Of a DNA stretch of 64,000 nt, positions 54,592-64,000 are shown in pieces (the first letter of the stretch is position 1; the number at the start of each line of letters is the position of its first letter). The stretch is from Nannochloris sp. 'desiccata' (taxonomy: Eukaryota > Chlorophyta > Trebouxiophyceae > Chlorellales > Chlorellaceae), in contig JAGTXX020000011.1 of NCBI GenBank assembly GCA_019044685.2, positions 2,046,001-2,110,000 of the forward strand, read 5' to 3'. Under the pieces are notes generated by a model, which made no database searches, was not told the DNA's origin, and worked only from the letters and a program-made list of their open reading frames with translations. Made by a program: the position numbers and the translations under genes.

Positions 54592-56039
54592 ATGGGCGTT
54601 GATAAGTGGGAAATCAGGACTCCTGGCCCGCCACCGGCCCCTTTCGACGCAGGCAAGATGCCAGGGGAAGAGACGATTGGTGCTAGGAGGTATGGGGAGA
54701 TTTATACCACCTTATTTCCTCTTATGTGTTATCAAAAATTAACGGGTTTTACTTGCTAACATTTGCAGAATGAATACCCGCAAGACACCAACCAAGCAGC
54801 AACCTAAATCCCGCTGGGAGTAAGAACTCTCTTGCTTTGCTTTATTTCGCAGAGTAGATGGTCAATTCCTCAGCTAAACTAAAATAAATACCTATTCACT
54901 CTCTTTTGCAGCATTACCAAGCGGGTGCTTGGATTAGTGCCTTGGGGAGCATTGATAGCGTGCTCCTTCCTTCTCACCGGCCTCGTCATTTTCCTCACCC
55001 ACGCCAAAAAAGCAGCTGAGAGAAGTCTTTACGTTCTAGAACTATCTGACAGTGATCCGAAAGGCGTATATCCGCATCGTGTTAATGTGTTCTTTGGAAG
55101 CTATGCAGTTACAGCTGGTCTTGTGAGTGGTTGCCTCGTGGCGTCTATGTATTTGGCTATCATGCGTCTCCGACAAAAGCTCAATACTGAAAAGAAAAAA
55201 GGTAGGTCGAGTGCTCTTGCTTGATTGAGCTGATATATAGATAGAGCTCTCCCTAAGATCATTTTAAAAACTTGTAATTTGAATGCTACTTTTTATTCCC
55301 CCCATAAACACAGAGCGCTGGGGATCTGTCGCTTTTGGTTTCCTTTACAACTTTGGGATCCTTGCTTTCTGTGCTATCTTATTGCCCACCATATGGTTTA
55401 CCTTAAATTGTGTCTTTCTTTCTGCCTGGGGTATGGGAATGTATACCCTACGTGAGGCAGTCACCCCTGCAAGTATTAATATGCAGCAAGTTGATATGTC
55501 AAAGGTGAAAATTACAGCGCCAGTTGACGGGAAAGATGGAGTGTGCCCTTCTAGTAAGATCTTTTTGAACATATATTTGAAATCAGTTTTCATATTTTAA
55601 GCTTTCGTTGATTATTGAGTACGAAAAGTAATATTAAATTTCTTCTAATTGTGCAGTTGGATGCTTTAATATGGGTTATTATGTGTGGCTAGACTCCATA
55701 TCTTGCCTGTGCACACAGCCGCTAATTGCAGACCTTCAAGATGCTGCCCGCAATGCAGTCTACTCAGTTGTCTGGTCCCTTGGGGGAGCAGGTACTATAT
55801 GGTTTGGTGCTCTTTTGGCTGCCGCCCAAGGTGCTGCGGACCTTGCATTGTTGAAAGCAGAGTGGAGGGCAGCAGGAAAACCTTCCCGGCCACAGCCGAG
55901 TCCATCAAAGAGGGCTCCCCTGGATGAATATGCGTTCACTCCTGGTACTGCACTTCCAAAGAGGAATTTGTATCAAGTGAATGGATACAGCGGTGGTGGC
56001 GGCGGGTATTACGTTCGTTCGCCACAACCTTACATGTGA
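54592..56039 (+). CDS. Unrecognised multi-pass membrane protein
   Basis: Exons 54592-54689, 54769-54819, 54912-55201, 55314-55553, 55657-56039; 353 aa, phases 2, 2, 1, 1. The N-terminus is soluble and Pro/Lys-rich. Helix 1 (VLGLVPWGALIACSFLLTGLVIFL) and helix 2 (FFGSYAVTAGLVSGCLVASMYLAI) flank the segment ERSLYVLELSDSDPKGVYPHR. Helix 3 (FLYNFGILAFCAILLPTIWF) is followed by a charged loop with GKDGVCPS, and the remainder has a further hydrophobic stretch (YSVVWSLGGAGTIWFGALLAAAQG). The C-terminus is Gly/Tyr-rich. No family signature that I recognise. Divergent from UBL5. Confidence 0.7.
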
Positions 56040-56474
56040 AAGGACAAAATCCGAAAGCTTCTTCTTGCTAAGGCAAGAAACAAGCTTGTTTCTTTCTTCT
56101 TCTTTTCTATTCAGAATTCAGATTTAATCAAGTCTTTGCAAGTCGAATTAGTTAATTGTCACCCGTCTGAATAAATTTATCAACTTAATTCTCTTCTATA
56201 GTTCAATCTAAATCGGGTTCGCTATTCGCTATTGACCAAGATGTCAGACCGCCGTCACCTTCATATACTTTTATGGCCCTAGATTTATTTTTACTCAAAC
56301 ACTGTGTTTTACAATCATTATTTTGATTTAAATCTTATTTAAGGGCATAAACACGTTAGATCCTATGAAATGACAGATCTCTTGTACATAGTTGTTGTTT
56401 ATTATTATCTACCTGCCTAATTTATTTGAAGTTGAGGCAAAAGCGCCTGATAATATATGTTCATTTCGATTTCT
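56040..56474. other. Convergent intergenic region
   Basis: 435 bp between the stop codons of the membrane protein (plus) and the nitroreductase (minus). It should hold two 3' ends. Nothing else recognised. Confidence 0.35.
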
Positions 56475-57167
56475 TTACATCCATCTCGTACCATTTTCAA
56501 TGGGATACCGTTTGGTTTCGTATAAAAGTGGGTAATTGTTGCATGTACCAAGTACAAGTACTCCAAAGCATTTGTCACCATTATCTGCATCCAATCCAAG
56601 AAACTCAAGTAATTCCTTACTTTTAGTTACTTCAGAAAACCAACTTGACCAATAACATGCAATATTTTGGCATGGAGCCATCAGCAACATGTTTTGAACA
56701 GCACAACTGACCGCAGCAACCTCCTCCCATTCCGGAACTTTGTGCGTTCTTTTCATGCAAACTGCGATGAAGTGAGAAACGTTATTCCATCTGTGTACTA
56801 CATCAGCATGTAAAACTTCAAGTTTACGAGGCAATTGTGGCGAGTTTTCGTAATGTTTTTTGAATACTTGCTCTGTCAGTTCATGGAATTTGTAGTGTGA
56901 ATCTTTCTCTATCACAACAAACCTCCATGGTTGAGTAAGTTTATGTGTCGGTGCCCAGTTTGCACATTGCAGCAGAGTTTCAATACTTTTTGTGCTTATT
57001 GTGGCCTCTGAAAATTTATATGGCATGATTGAACGGCGTGTCCTCATGAGGGTTGCAACTTGTTTCCAGGATGGTAGTTTAGGCTCAAACACAGTGTATG
57101 CAACCATACAAGATACAAAACGTCTCAACACATCAAATATTCTTGCAAACATGCTTGCTCTTCTCAT
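56475..57167 (-). CDS. Nitroreductase-family FMN oxidoreductase (YdjA-like)
   Basis: Single exon, 230 aa, ATG 57167. The nitroreductase fold starts near residue 38: LMRTRRSIMPYKF (FMN-binding RRS), then ANWAPTHKLTQPWRFVVIE, a strong FMN site pattern with APT..., HFIAVCMKRTHKVPEWEEVAAVSCAVQNMLLMA and the C-terminal GDKCFGVLVLGT. Bacterial YdjA-type proteins carry WAPxHxxxxPWRF. A short N-terminus rich in Arg (MRRASMFARIFDVLRRF) might target an organelle. It is intronless while the neighbouring gene models are spliced, so gene transfer is possible. Substrate unknown. Confidence 0.88.
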   Translation of the reverse strand: MRRASMFARIFDVLRRFVSCMVAYTVFEPKLPSWKQVATLMRTRRSIMPYKFSEATISTKSIETLLQCANWAPTHKLTQPWRFVVIEKDSHYKFHELTEQVFKKHYENSPQLPRKLEVLHADVVHRWNNVSHFIAVCMKRTHKVPEWEEVAAVSCAVQNMLLMAPCQNIACYWSSWFSEVTKSKELLEFLGLDADNGDKCFGVLVLGTCNNYPLLYETKRYPIENGTRWM

Positions 57168-57956
57168 TGTTGTGTAATGGAGATAGCACTGCTCTATCGA
57201 TCTTCAATGAATATGGATGCAAGATCTTTTAACACTTTCAACAAGTTAATTCTGTGATGTAAATACCTTTGTGTGTTTCACCCTGTATTGCCGACGCTTG
57301 ATAGTAGGTTTGGCTGGAAAGCGTGCAAAAAGTATAGGACAACCGCGAAGCCAAAGGATTTCGATGGTGCCAAAGTTGGAAGGCTTCTGTGCAAGAATGC
57401 TGTAGTCAGTCGGCTATACAGCCTATTTACGGAATTCCAGCACTAGATCGGAAAAGTAAATTGTCAAATGTTGTAGTATGGCACGCTTACATGCAATGAA
57501 ACTACCACCCAGCTGCTGTAGAATCCTAGCAGTACTCTTTGGCAATGATGATGGAGGTTAAACTAAAAATTTAAAGACTAGGAAGCGCGAATAAACACCA
57601 TGCAATGATTTGTCAAATTCAAATTAAAATCCCCATTTATTCTTTTTTTTTCCTTCTAGTTTTAGGAAAGTGAAAGAAATCCGTCTCAGAATTTAATCTG
57701 AAGGCATTTTATAGACAATGTCTGCTTTTATATAGGCTATTATTGACCTTTCCAGGTGCAAAAAAACTCCCATCTCGAGATTTGAGACGCATTGGACGGC
57801 GCAGATTTCGATTCGATTATTGCATTTTTAATTGGCCTTTGCTAATTTTGGCTTCTTCCTGGCCACGATGGGTTCATCAACCTAACAAGATGCAATTTAC
57901 CATTAAGCGCCCAGAACAAGACGTATAATCCGGCTTGAACCTCGAACTTTTACACG
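57168..57956. other. Long divergent intergenic region, nitroreductase / ATE1
   Basis: 789 bp, the longest stretch without a recognised gene. A plus-strand frame near 57296-57380 is open but short and matches no family. It should hold two promoters; a small non-coding RNA cannot be excluded. Confidence 0.35.
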
Positions 57957-60137
57957 ATGGACACCGCCGCAGCACCGTCAGGCAGTGCCAGTGTTGGCCC
58001 CTCGAGCAGGATTTCTCTCTCGTTGGTCACAGACTACGGCCCTGGGGCTTCTACATGCGGTTACTGTGGTTCTAAACAAGATGTCAATTGGTCACACGGC
58101 ATGCAAGCAGAGTTCATGACAGTTGAAACCTATCAAGCTTTATTGGACCGAGGGTGGCGGCGATCTGGGCGCTGGATTTATAAACCATTGCATTCTCAGA
58201 CATGCTGCCAATTAATTACCATTAGACTGGACGTAGAGAAATATCGAATAAATAGAGATCAACGTCAAGTGCAACGGAAATGGGAAGCGCATCTCAATGG
58301 AGCTCCCTTAAAGCAAAAGAAACACCCAGGATGGCCAGCTCCAATGAACGGACAACAAGATGAACAACAACTACAAGGTGGCTCTCCAAAACGTATGAGA
58401 GAAGAAGACGAGATTGATGATGATGTAGAAGGATGGGAAAGATATGTAAAAGAACTTCAAGGGGGTGGAAAACGGCAGCGCAGTTCTCATAATTTAGCTG
58501 CGATGGATGATAACGATGTTCATGGAGAAGGAAAACAGGACGATGTTGGGGAAGAAGATGAAGCTTTAATGTTGAATAGAGCTGCTTCACCAACCACTGA
58601 GCTTTCAGAACAGCTGCAAGTAGCGTTTGTAGACAGTGCAAAACACCCTTCATTTAGTAGAGACTCAGAACCTTGGAGTGCAAATGGAATTGGCCACAAC
58701 AACCATCACCAGCAGCCATTTTTGCCTGCCGCTGCTGCTGCTGTTGGAGCTACTCCTTCATCGTCACCACCAAAGCAGCAGCCTTCTAGAGGGGAAGATC
58801 TTAGTGAGAGTTTACGTAAAGAGCTCCAAGCCGCCCTTGAACGTTGTATAGAAGCTGGAAAGCTCCCAGATCTAAATTACCCTTTACCTAGAGTTTCGCA
58901 ATTGAATGCAAAACAGCGGAAAAAATTGCCGTCTGATGTTGGTTATACTTCTCCTGCCCCGTTGGCAGTGACGGGGATAGCAAATAGAGCTGAAATGAGT
59001 GGTGATGATGAAGAGTCAAATGACGTAGGGTCTGTACAGCCTTTATCACTAGAATCTACAGCACAGCTTCTGGTAGATCAGATGCAGTTGCCCGAGGGCA
59101 TCACCGGTGTCAACATTGCAAATGGCCATATTAATTTTAAAATAGCGAGAGAATCAATTGCTGCTACGAAAACTCCTTGCGTGGTAATTGAAAAGGCTCG
59201 GCAGTATGTAGAAGCTAAAGAAAAGCAGAAGAAAGTAGATGAACAACCACCTGTTGCCTCCTCTATCCCTCGCTCTGCTCCTCGTCATTTTGAATTAAGA
59301 ATGCTGCCTTCTTCAGACGACCGCCTCCCGGCAGTAGAATTCGAGCTTTACAAAAAGTACCAAATCATCCATCATGGTGATTCACCTAGTTCAGTCACTA
59401 ATTCGAGTTTCGCTCGATTTTTATGTGATTCTCCACTGGTGCACGCCCCAGCTTCTTCCTACCCGCCAGGCGGTGCTCCACCCTGTGGCTTTGGTTCTTT
59501 TCATCAACAATATTGGCTTGATGGCCGATTAATTGCTGTTGGTGTTATAGATGTTCTACCTAGGGCTCTCTCCTCTAAATATTTATTTTGGGACCCAGAT
59601 TATGCTTCTTTATCTCTTGGAAAATTGGCGTCAATTCAAGAAATAGCTTGGATCAAAGAAGCCCACACCTCCTGTCCTTCTTTGAAATACTATTACTTAG
59701 GTTATTACTTGCATACATGCCATAGAATGCGGTATAAAGCAGAATTTGGGCCTTCAGATTTGCTTTGCCCAGTAAAACAGTGCTGGGTGCCAATCAACAG
59801 GGCGACGGCGGTGTTGGATCACAATACGAAAGCACCTGCATTGGCAGACGTTCCTGGGGCCTTGGAAGGTTTAGATGAAGAACATTTGGTAAAGTCGGAA
59901 GGGAAGCCTCTTTTGCCGCCTCACATGCCGTCCGAAGAGGACATTAACGCGGTGAAATTATATATTCGATCTGGTGCGGAAGGTGGACAGCGGCGTGGTC
60001 AGATCGTTACTTTTGGGATTTTGAAGGAACTAGGAGTGCTGACAGAGGGTCTAATAGCGCATTTGCAGCATAGATTGCAGGAATGGGTGATGATGGTGGG
60101 TCCTGCGTGGAAAAATATAGCGTGTAAACTAGAATAA
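57957..60137 (+). CDS. ATE1: Arginyl-tRNA-protein transferase (ATE1)
   Basis: Single exon, 726 aa, ATG 57957 (ACACGATGGAC). The N-terminal ATE domain has STCGYCGSKQDVNWSHGM (the Cys cluster; one more pair in HSQTCCQLI) near 30-85. A long disordered Gln/Glu/Asp-rich stretch (about 115-300) is inserted. The C-terminal ATE domain has FELYKKYQIIHHGD, CGFGSFHQQYWLDGRLIAVGVID, SSKYLFWDPDYASLSLGKLASIQEI and YYYLGYYLHTCHRMRYKAEFGPSDLLCP. It transfers Arg from tRNA to N-terminal Asp, Glu or oxidised Cys, marking proteins for the N-degron pathway. Intronless. Confidence 0.96.
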   Translation: MDTAAAPSGSASVGPSSRISLSLVTDYGPGASTCGYCGSKQDVNWSHGMQAEFMTVETYQALLDRGWRRSGRWIYKPLHSQTCCQLITIRLDVEKYRINRDQRQVQRKWEAHLNGAPLKQKKHPGWPAPMNGQQDEQQLQGGSPKRMREEDEIDDDVEGWERYVKELQGGGKRQRSSHNLAAMDDNDVHGEGKQDDVGEEDEALMLNRAASPTTELSEQLQVAFVDSAKHPSFSRDSEPWSANGIGHNNHHQQPFLPAAAAAVGATPSSSPPKQQPSRGEDLSESLRKELQAALERCIEAGKLPDLNYPLPRVSQLNAKQRKKLPSDVGYTSPAPLAVTGIANRAEMSGDDEESNDVGSVQPLSLESTAQLLVDQMQLPEGITGVNIANGHINFKIARESIAATKTPCVVIEKARQYVEAKEKQKKVDEQPPVASSIPRSAPRHFELRMLPSSDDRLPAVEFELYKKYQIIHHGDSPSSVTNSSFARFLCDSPLVHAPASSYPPGGAPPCGFGSFHQQYWLDGRLIAVGVIDVLPRALSSKYLFWDPDYASLSLGKLASIQEIAWIKEAHTSCPSLKYYYLGYYLHTCHRMRYKAEFGPSDLLCPVKQCWVPINRATAVLDHNTKAPALADVPGALEGLDEEHLVKSEGKPLLPPHMPSEEDINAVKLYIRSGAEGGQRRGQIVTFGILKELGVLTEGLIAHLQHRLQEWVMMVGPAWKNIACKLE

Positions 60138-60569
60138 AATAATTATTAAGACATTGTTTTTGTTGTTATGATATGGCGGGGTAGTGGAACCGGGCTTTGT
60201 TTTTTGATTTAATTTGCTTTTCTAAGGATTTACTCTGTCGTTAATGCATAGTTATCTTGATAATGTACATGTTTTAAATTTAAATTGGTACCCATTCCTA
60301 ACTTGCGCTTAGAAATTTTACTGTTCTAAAACTACTACTGGTTCTTTTTTGTAGGCGGCGGCAGTTGCTTCAAGAAAGTTTCTTCTTGCATGGAAACGAA
60401 AATTTGCTTTCAAACGATCCTCGGCCCAGATTTAAAACCGATAACCTAGTAGGCATAAACTCTAAATATAAATTACACTTCTAGTAATGTCTGCACGAGG
60501 GCCAGTTCCCTGCATTTTAATTTGAAATTTTAAACCAACTTTGTTCAAAATTAGCTCTGGTAGATTGGC
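60138..60569. other. Intergenic region, ATE1 3' / myosin 5'
   Basis: 432 bp with no coding or RNA gene recognised. Promoter and leader of the myosin gene are expected. Confidence 0.35.
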
Positions 60570-63500
60570 ATGACAGGGTCTCTGCTTCAAAGGGGCCTCT
60601 CCCAGGCTTACCACGAAGGTAGTCTTGTCTGGGTGCCTCAAGTTGAGACGGTAAATAGCCTTTCAGCGGATGGCAGCAAAAAGAAGATTACTTCGTGGCG
60701 ACGCGGAACAGTAAACGTGAGACAGTGCAGCCTTGTCATTGCTACAGTTTTTGCCTATAGACGTTAGATAATGTGAAATATGCTTCTATAGAGCGGCTTG
60801 GCTTCGCCAACAACTTTTCAATTTTGATCCAAGTTTGAAACTTCGTTTTATAACACGTTCCCCTTTTCTCCTAATAAATACCTGCAGTCTATTGCCAAGC
60901 GAACAGAGGATGATGCAGTTCTTAGCATCCGCACTGAAGATGGAGCATTGATCGAAAGTCAGGCTTCAGAATGTTGCCTACAGAATGAGCGGGACGATAC
61001 TGTCGATGATCTTGTGCGCTCTGATTTCCTACACGAGCCAGGTATTCTGCACACTTTAGGTGTTCGCTACGGTATGGACTCTATATACACTTACTCTGGT
61101 CAAATTCTTATCGCTGCTAACCCTCATAAACGCCTACCATATATCTATGGGCCAAGAATGATGGCTCAATATAGAGGTGTCGCCCTCGGTGAGCTCTCTC
61201 CTCACGTCTACGCCATTGCAGAAGCTGCCTACGCAGCTATGCTTGCCGACGAACAGCGACAGGCGATTCTTATAAGTGGAGAGTCTGGAGCAGGGAAAAC
61301 CGAGTCAGCAAAGATGGTTATGCAGTATTTAGCGCACAGGGCAGGACCGTCGGTTTCTGCCGCCTCTAGAGGAAAACAAAGTTCTTCCTCTTCTAATGGT
61401 ACTACTACCAGAGCACCTGTCTCTGCTCCTATCGAAGAGCAAGTCTTAGAATCCAATCCTTTATTAGAAGCCTTTGGAAATGCAAAAACAGCTCGTAACG
61501 ACAACTCTTCCCGGTTTGGAAAATTTGTTGAAATTGACTTTGACGCTGGTGGCCGTGTTACTGGCGCTTCTATTTCGACATACTTGTTAGAAAGGTCACG
61601 TGTGGTGTCTATTCGATCTCCTGAGCGTTCTTTCCACATTTTCTATCAGCTTTGTGCTGGTGCAGACGAGGAAATGAGATCAGAGCTGCACCTTCACTGT
61701 GGCGCAACTGGCTTCCAGACTTTATCTCATAGTGATGTTATTGAATTAGAAGATGTAGATGACGCTGAAGCGTTTCAACATACATTGGATGCGATGCGTA
61801 TTGTAGGTTTAAGCGATTCAAACATTAAATCAATCTTACGATGTGTCGCTGCAATCTTACACCTAGGAAACGTCGTATTCGAAGGCTCTTCGGGAGATGA
61901 CGCTATAGCTTCCGGCACTCCAGAAGCTACTGATGCCCTCAACACGGCTGCGGAATTGCTGGATGTCTCTTCTGATGCTCTCCTTACAGCGCTTACTACT
62001 CGTGCGATCGAGACCCGTGGAGAACGGATAGTCAAAACTTTAGATGCCATAGCTGCTGCTGAATCACGAGATGCATTTGCAAAATCTTTGTACTCCCGTC
62101 TATTCGACTGGCTGGTCGCAGCAGTTAATCGTAAAATTGGAGCCATTGGTGGCGGCGGTCGTACTTCCCGCTCAATAGGCATTCTGGATATATATGGCTT
62201 TGAATGCTTTGATCGCAATTCATTTGAACAATTATGCATAAATCTAGCCAATGAGAAGTTACAGCAAGCGTTCAATGCCCATGTGTTCAAGGGGGAACAA
62301 GCAGAATACGCAGAAGAAGGCATTGCATGGAGTTATGTTGACTTTGTTGATAATCAAGACGTCTTGGATTTACTCGAAGGTTGCGTTGCTGCTGGTGCGG
62401 GTAGTAATTCTACTGGTACACAGCAAGGTGTATTCCCATTAATTGATGAAGCATGTCGTCTTCCACGTGCTACACATCAAGATCTCGCTCATGCTCTTCG
62501 TACAAGACTTGCTAGCCATTCTCGTTTTGGCATTCCCCGTCGGGACCAGCATGCATTTGCAGTACAGCACTACGCTGGAGAGGTTTGTTATAGTACTGAT
62601 GCATTGTTGGATAAGAATAGAGATTTTGTTGTCGCTGAACATGCTGGATTGATGAGTAAAAGCTCAGCAGCGTTGCTGCAAGAGTTGTTCAAAGCTGAAA
62701 AGATGTTGGAAGGGAGCGGTGGTAGTGGTCAGTTCGATGATCAAGGGAAGCGCCGCAGTGCGTTTATGTTGTCTACCGTCGGATCCCGTTTTCGTCGTCA
62801 GCTTGGTGGGCTGATGAGTACGCTAGGAGAGTGCCAACCTCACTTTATTCGATGCATTAAGCCCAATTCTGAGTCCCTGCCAGGGGCTCTCGCCCCGCCT
62901 TATGTACTTGAGCAGCTCCGTGCTGGTGGTGTTCTTGAAGCTGTGCGCATTGCCTGTGCTGGATTTCCCACTCGCAAACCTTTCCTCCCCTTTGCCCAGC
63001 GCTTTGCTTCTCTTCTAGGTGCTTCCAAGTTACATGAACTTGGCCTGCCAACGACCTCCACTGGTTTTGTGGACTGGTATGCAGCTAGCGAGGGTCAAAT
63101 AGCAGAAGCAGTGAAGCGTGTTATGAAAATATCTGGTATTGATGGCTGGCAAATGGGTCGCACGCGTGTCTTTTTGCGTGCAGGTCAACTAGCACAGTTG
63201 GAAGGCAGTCGTGGGCGTCTTCTGGCAATTGCTGCAGTGAAAGTACAGGCAGCGTGGAGAGCGTTGGAAGCGAGGAGACAGTTGGCCCGTGCACGTGCTG
63301 CTGCAAATCGTATTCAGAAAGCTTGGAGAGATTATGTTAAAGCCAAGGAGGCAGCTCGTTTTAGGCGGGAGGCTGCTGCTGTGCGACTTCAAGCAGCGTG
63401 GAAAAGACATGCAGCTAGAAAGGCCTACTTACATCACAAGAGAACGACGAAAGCTATTCTTATCCAATCGAATTGGCGTAGATACGTTGCTCGTAGCAAG

Positions 63501-64000
63501 TTCCTTGAAGAAACTGAGGCTGGGCGCCGTGCTGCGGCAAAAGCAGAAGAGGACGCTCGTCGGGCAGCATCAGCAACGACAATTCAGTCTTCTTGGCGTC
63601 GCGTTCTTGCCCAGCGCCAAGTTGCTGTACTTAGAAGACAAGCAAAACGTGTTAAAGCTTTGCAGCAAGAGCGAGATACTCTTGCTGCTGAACGTGCTAC
63701 GATGGCTGCTGCTTTGGCAGCGGCTGAAGCCCGGGCAACAACAGCAGAGGCAGATGTCGCTGCCAAGGCTGCTAGAATCTCCACGTTAGAGTCTGAAGTA
63801 GAGGAATTAGGTGCAGAAGTGGAATCTTCCAATGCTAAAATTACAGCAGCTATGTCTGCAGGTGCAGCAGGGGCCACTGCTGTAGAAGCAGCTGCAGCGG
63901 GTCGGGCTGCAGAGCTAGACCGTGCTCACAAACGTGCTGCTGCTGCTCTACGTGAAGAAGTTGAGGTGGCAAAACGGCAGAGAGGTGAAGCTGATGAACG
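60570..64000 (+). CDS. Unconventional myosin heavy chain (plant/algal type), 3' part outside window
   Basis: Exon 1 60570-60716 (ATG 60570; donor AAC/GTGAGA; GTAAAC six bases earlier is the alternative, both phase 0), exon 2 60888 onward, open to the right edge; at least 1086 aa shown. The N-terminal SH3-like piece (GSLVWVPQVE) leads to the motor: GESGAGKTESAK (P-loop), ARNDNSSRFGK (switch I), LDIYGFECFDRNSFEQLCIN (switch II/relay), HFIRCIKPN and the converter. Six IQ motifs follow (about residues 830-965), then a coiled coil begins. Six IQ motifs and the N-terminal SH3-like domain fit plant class XI; an alga-specific class cannot be ruled out. The cargo-binding tail is missing. Confidence 0.93.

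Noticed and set aside
57743..57928. Plus-strand 61-codon frame before ATE1
   Set aside because: Most likely leader sequence; the ATE1 start at 57957 has good context and full N-terminal domain.
1..64000. Transposons, tRNA or rRNA genes, CRISPR arrays, viral insertions
   Set aside because: Looked for terminal repeats, cloverleaf-like segments, transposase/reverse-transcriptase/capsid motifs and spaced repeats in the intergenic stretches; found none. A covariance-model scan would be needed to exclude small RNAs.

Overview
This is nuclear DNA of a eukaryote in the green plastid lineage, most likely a chlorophyte microalga. The genes carry short GT-AG introns (mostly about 70-150 nt) with a strongly conserved TGCAG acceptor, and some have TGTAA-type signals just after the stop. 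Plastid-type and plant-type genes (an ABC1K kinase, GatB, plastid-type HisD, a pTAC3/PAP1-like PPR-SAP protein) sit beside generic eukaryotic ones. I could not fix the genus. Most coordinates below come from hand-splicing; reading frame and family alignment agree for every multi-exon model except one, PIG-B, which needs a 1-nt correction.

Layout. 1-8.4 kb: a cut-off minus-strand first exon, a mitochondrial carrier, an SDR enzyme, an ABC1K kinase, a pentameric ligand-gated ion channel and a zinc-ribbon Rpr2-like protein. 8.8-18 kb: a nine-domain fibronectin-III tail-anchored protein, a ZIP metal transporter, a COG0523 GTPase divergent from it, and GatB. 18-26.7 kb: TRAPPC8, a GPR1/FUN34/YaaH acetate-type channel, CstF64 and ISD11. 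27-33.5 kb: a small-molecule kinase, PIG-B and two unrecognised genes. 33.7-43.6 kb: POLA2, RPB10, HisD, ALG6, RBM25-like and LSM12. 44-54.4 kb: pTAC3-like, SPT16, AP-1 mu, an unrecognised plastid-like protein and UBL5. 54.6-64 kb: an unrecognised membrane protein, a nitroreductase, ATE1 and the 5' half of a myosin running off the right edge.

Genes are dense and often alternate in strand, so many starts share divergent promoter regions of roughly 200-400 bp. Most neighbours do unrelated housekeeping work. The one neighbour pair with a clear joint theme is the ZIP transporter plus COG0523 GTPase (zinc). ALG6 and PIG-B both act on dolichol-dependent ER glycosylation but are not adjacent; CstF64, RBM25-like, LSM12 and UBL5 are RNA-processing genes spread across the window. 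I saw no rRNA, tRNA, CRISPR or transposon. The most unusual content is the ligand-gated channel, the FNDC3-like protein, the zinc pair and several unrecognised plastid-like or membrane proteins. Six genes or exon sets (ISD11, RPB10, UBL5, several tiny exons) have coding pieces too short for a simple ORF scan.
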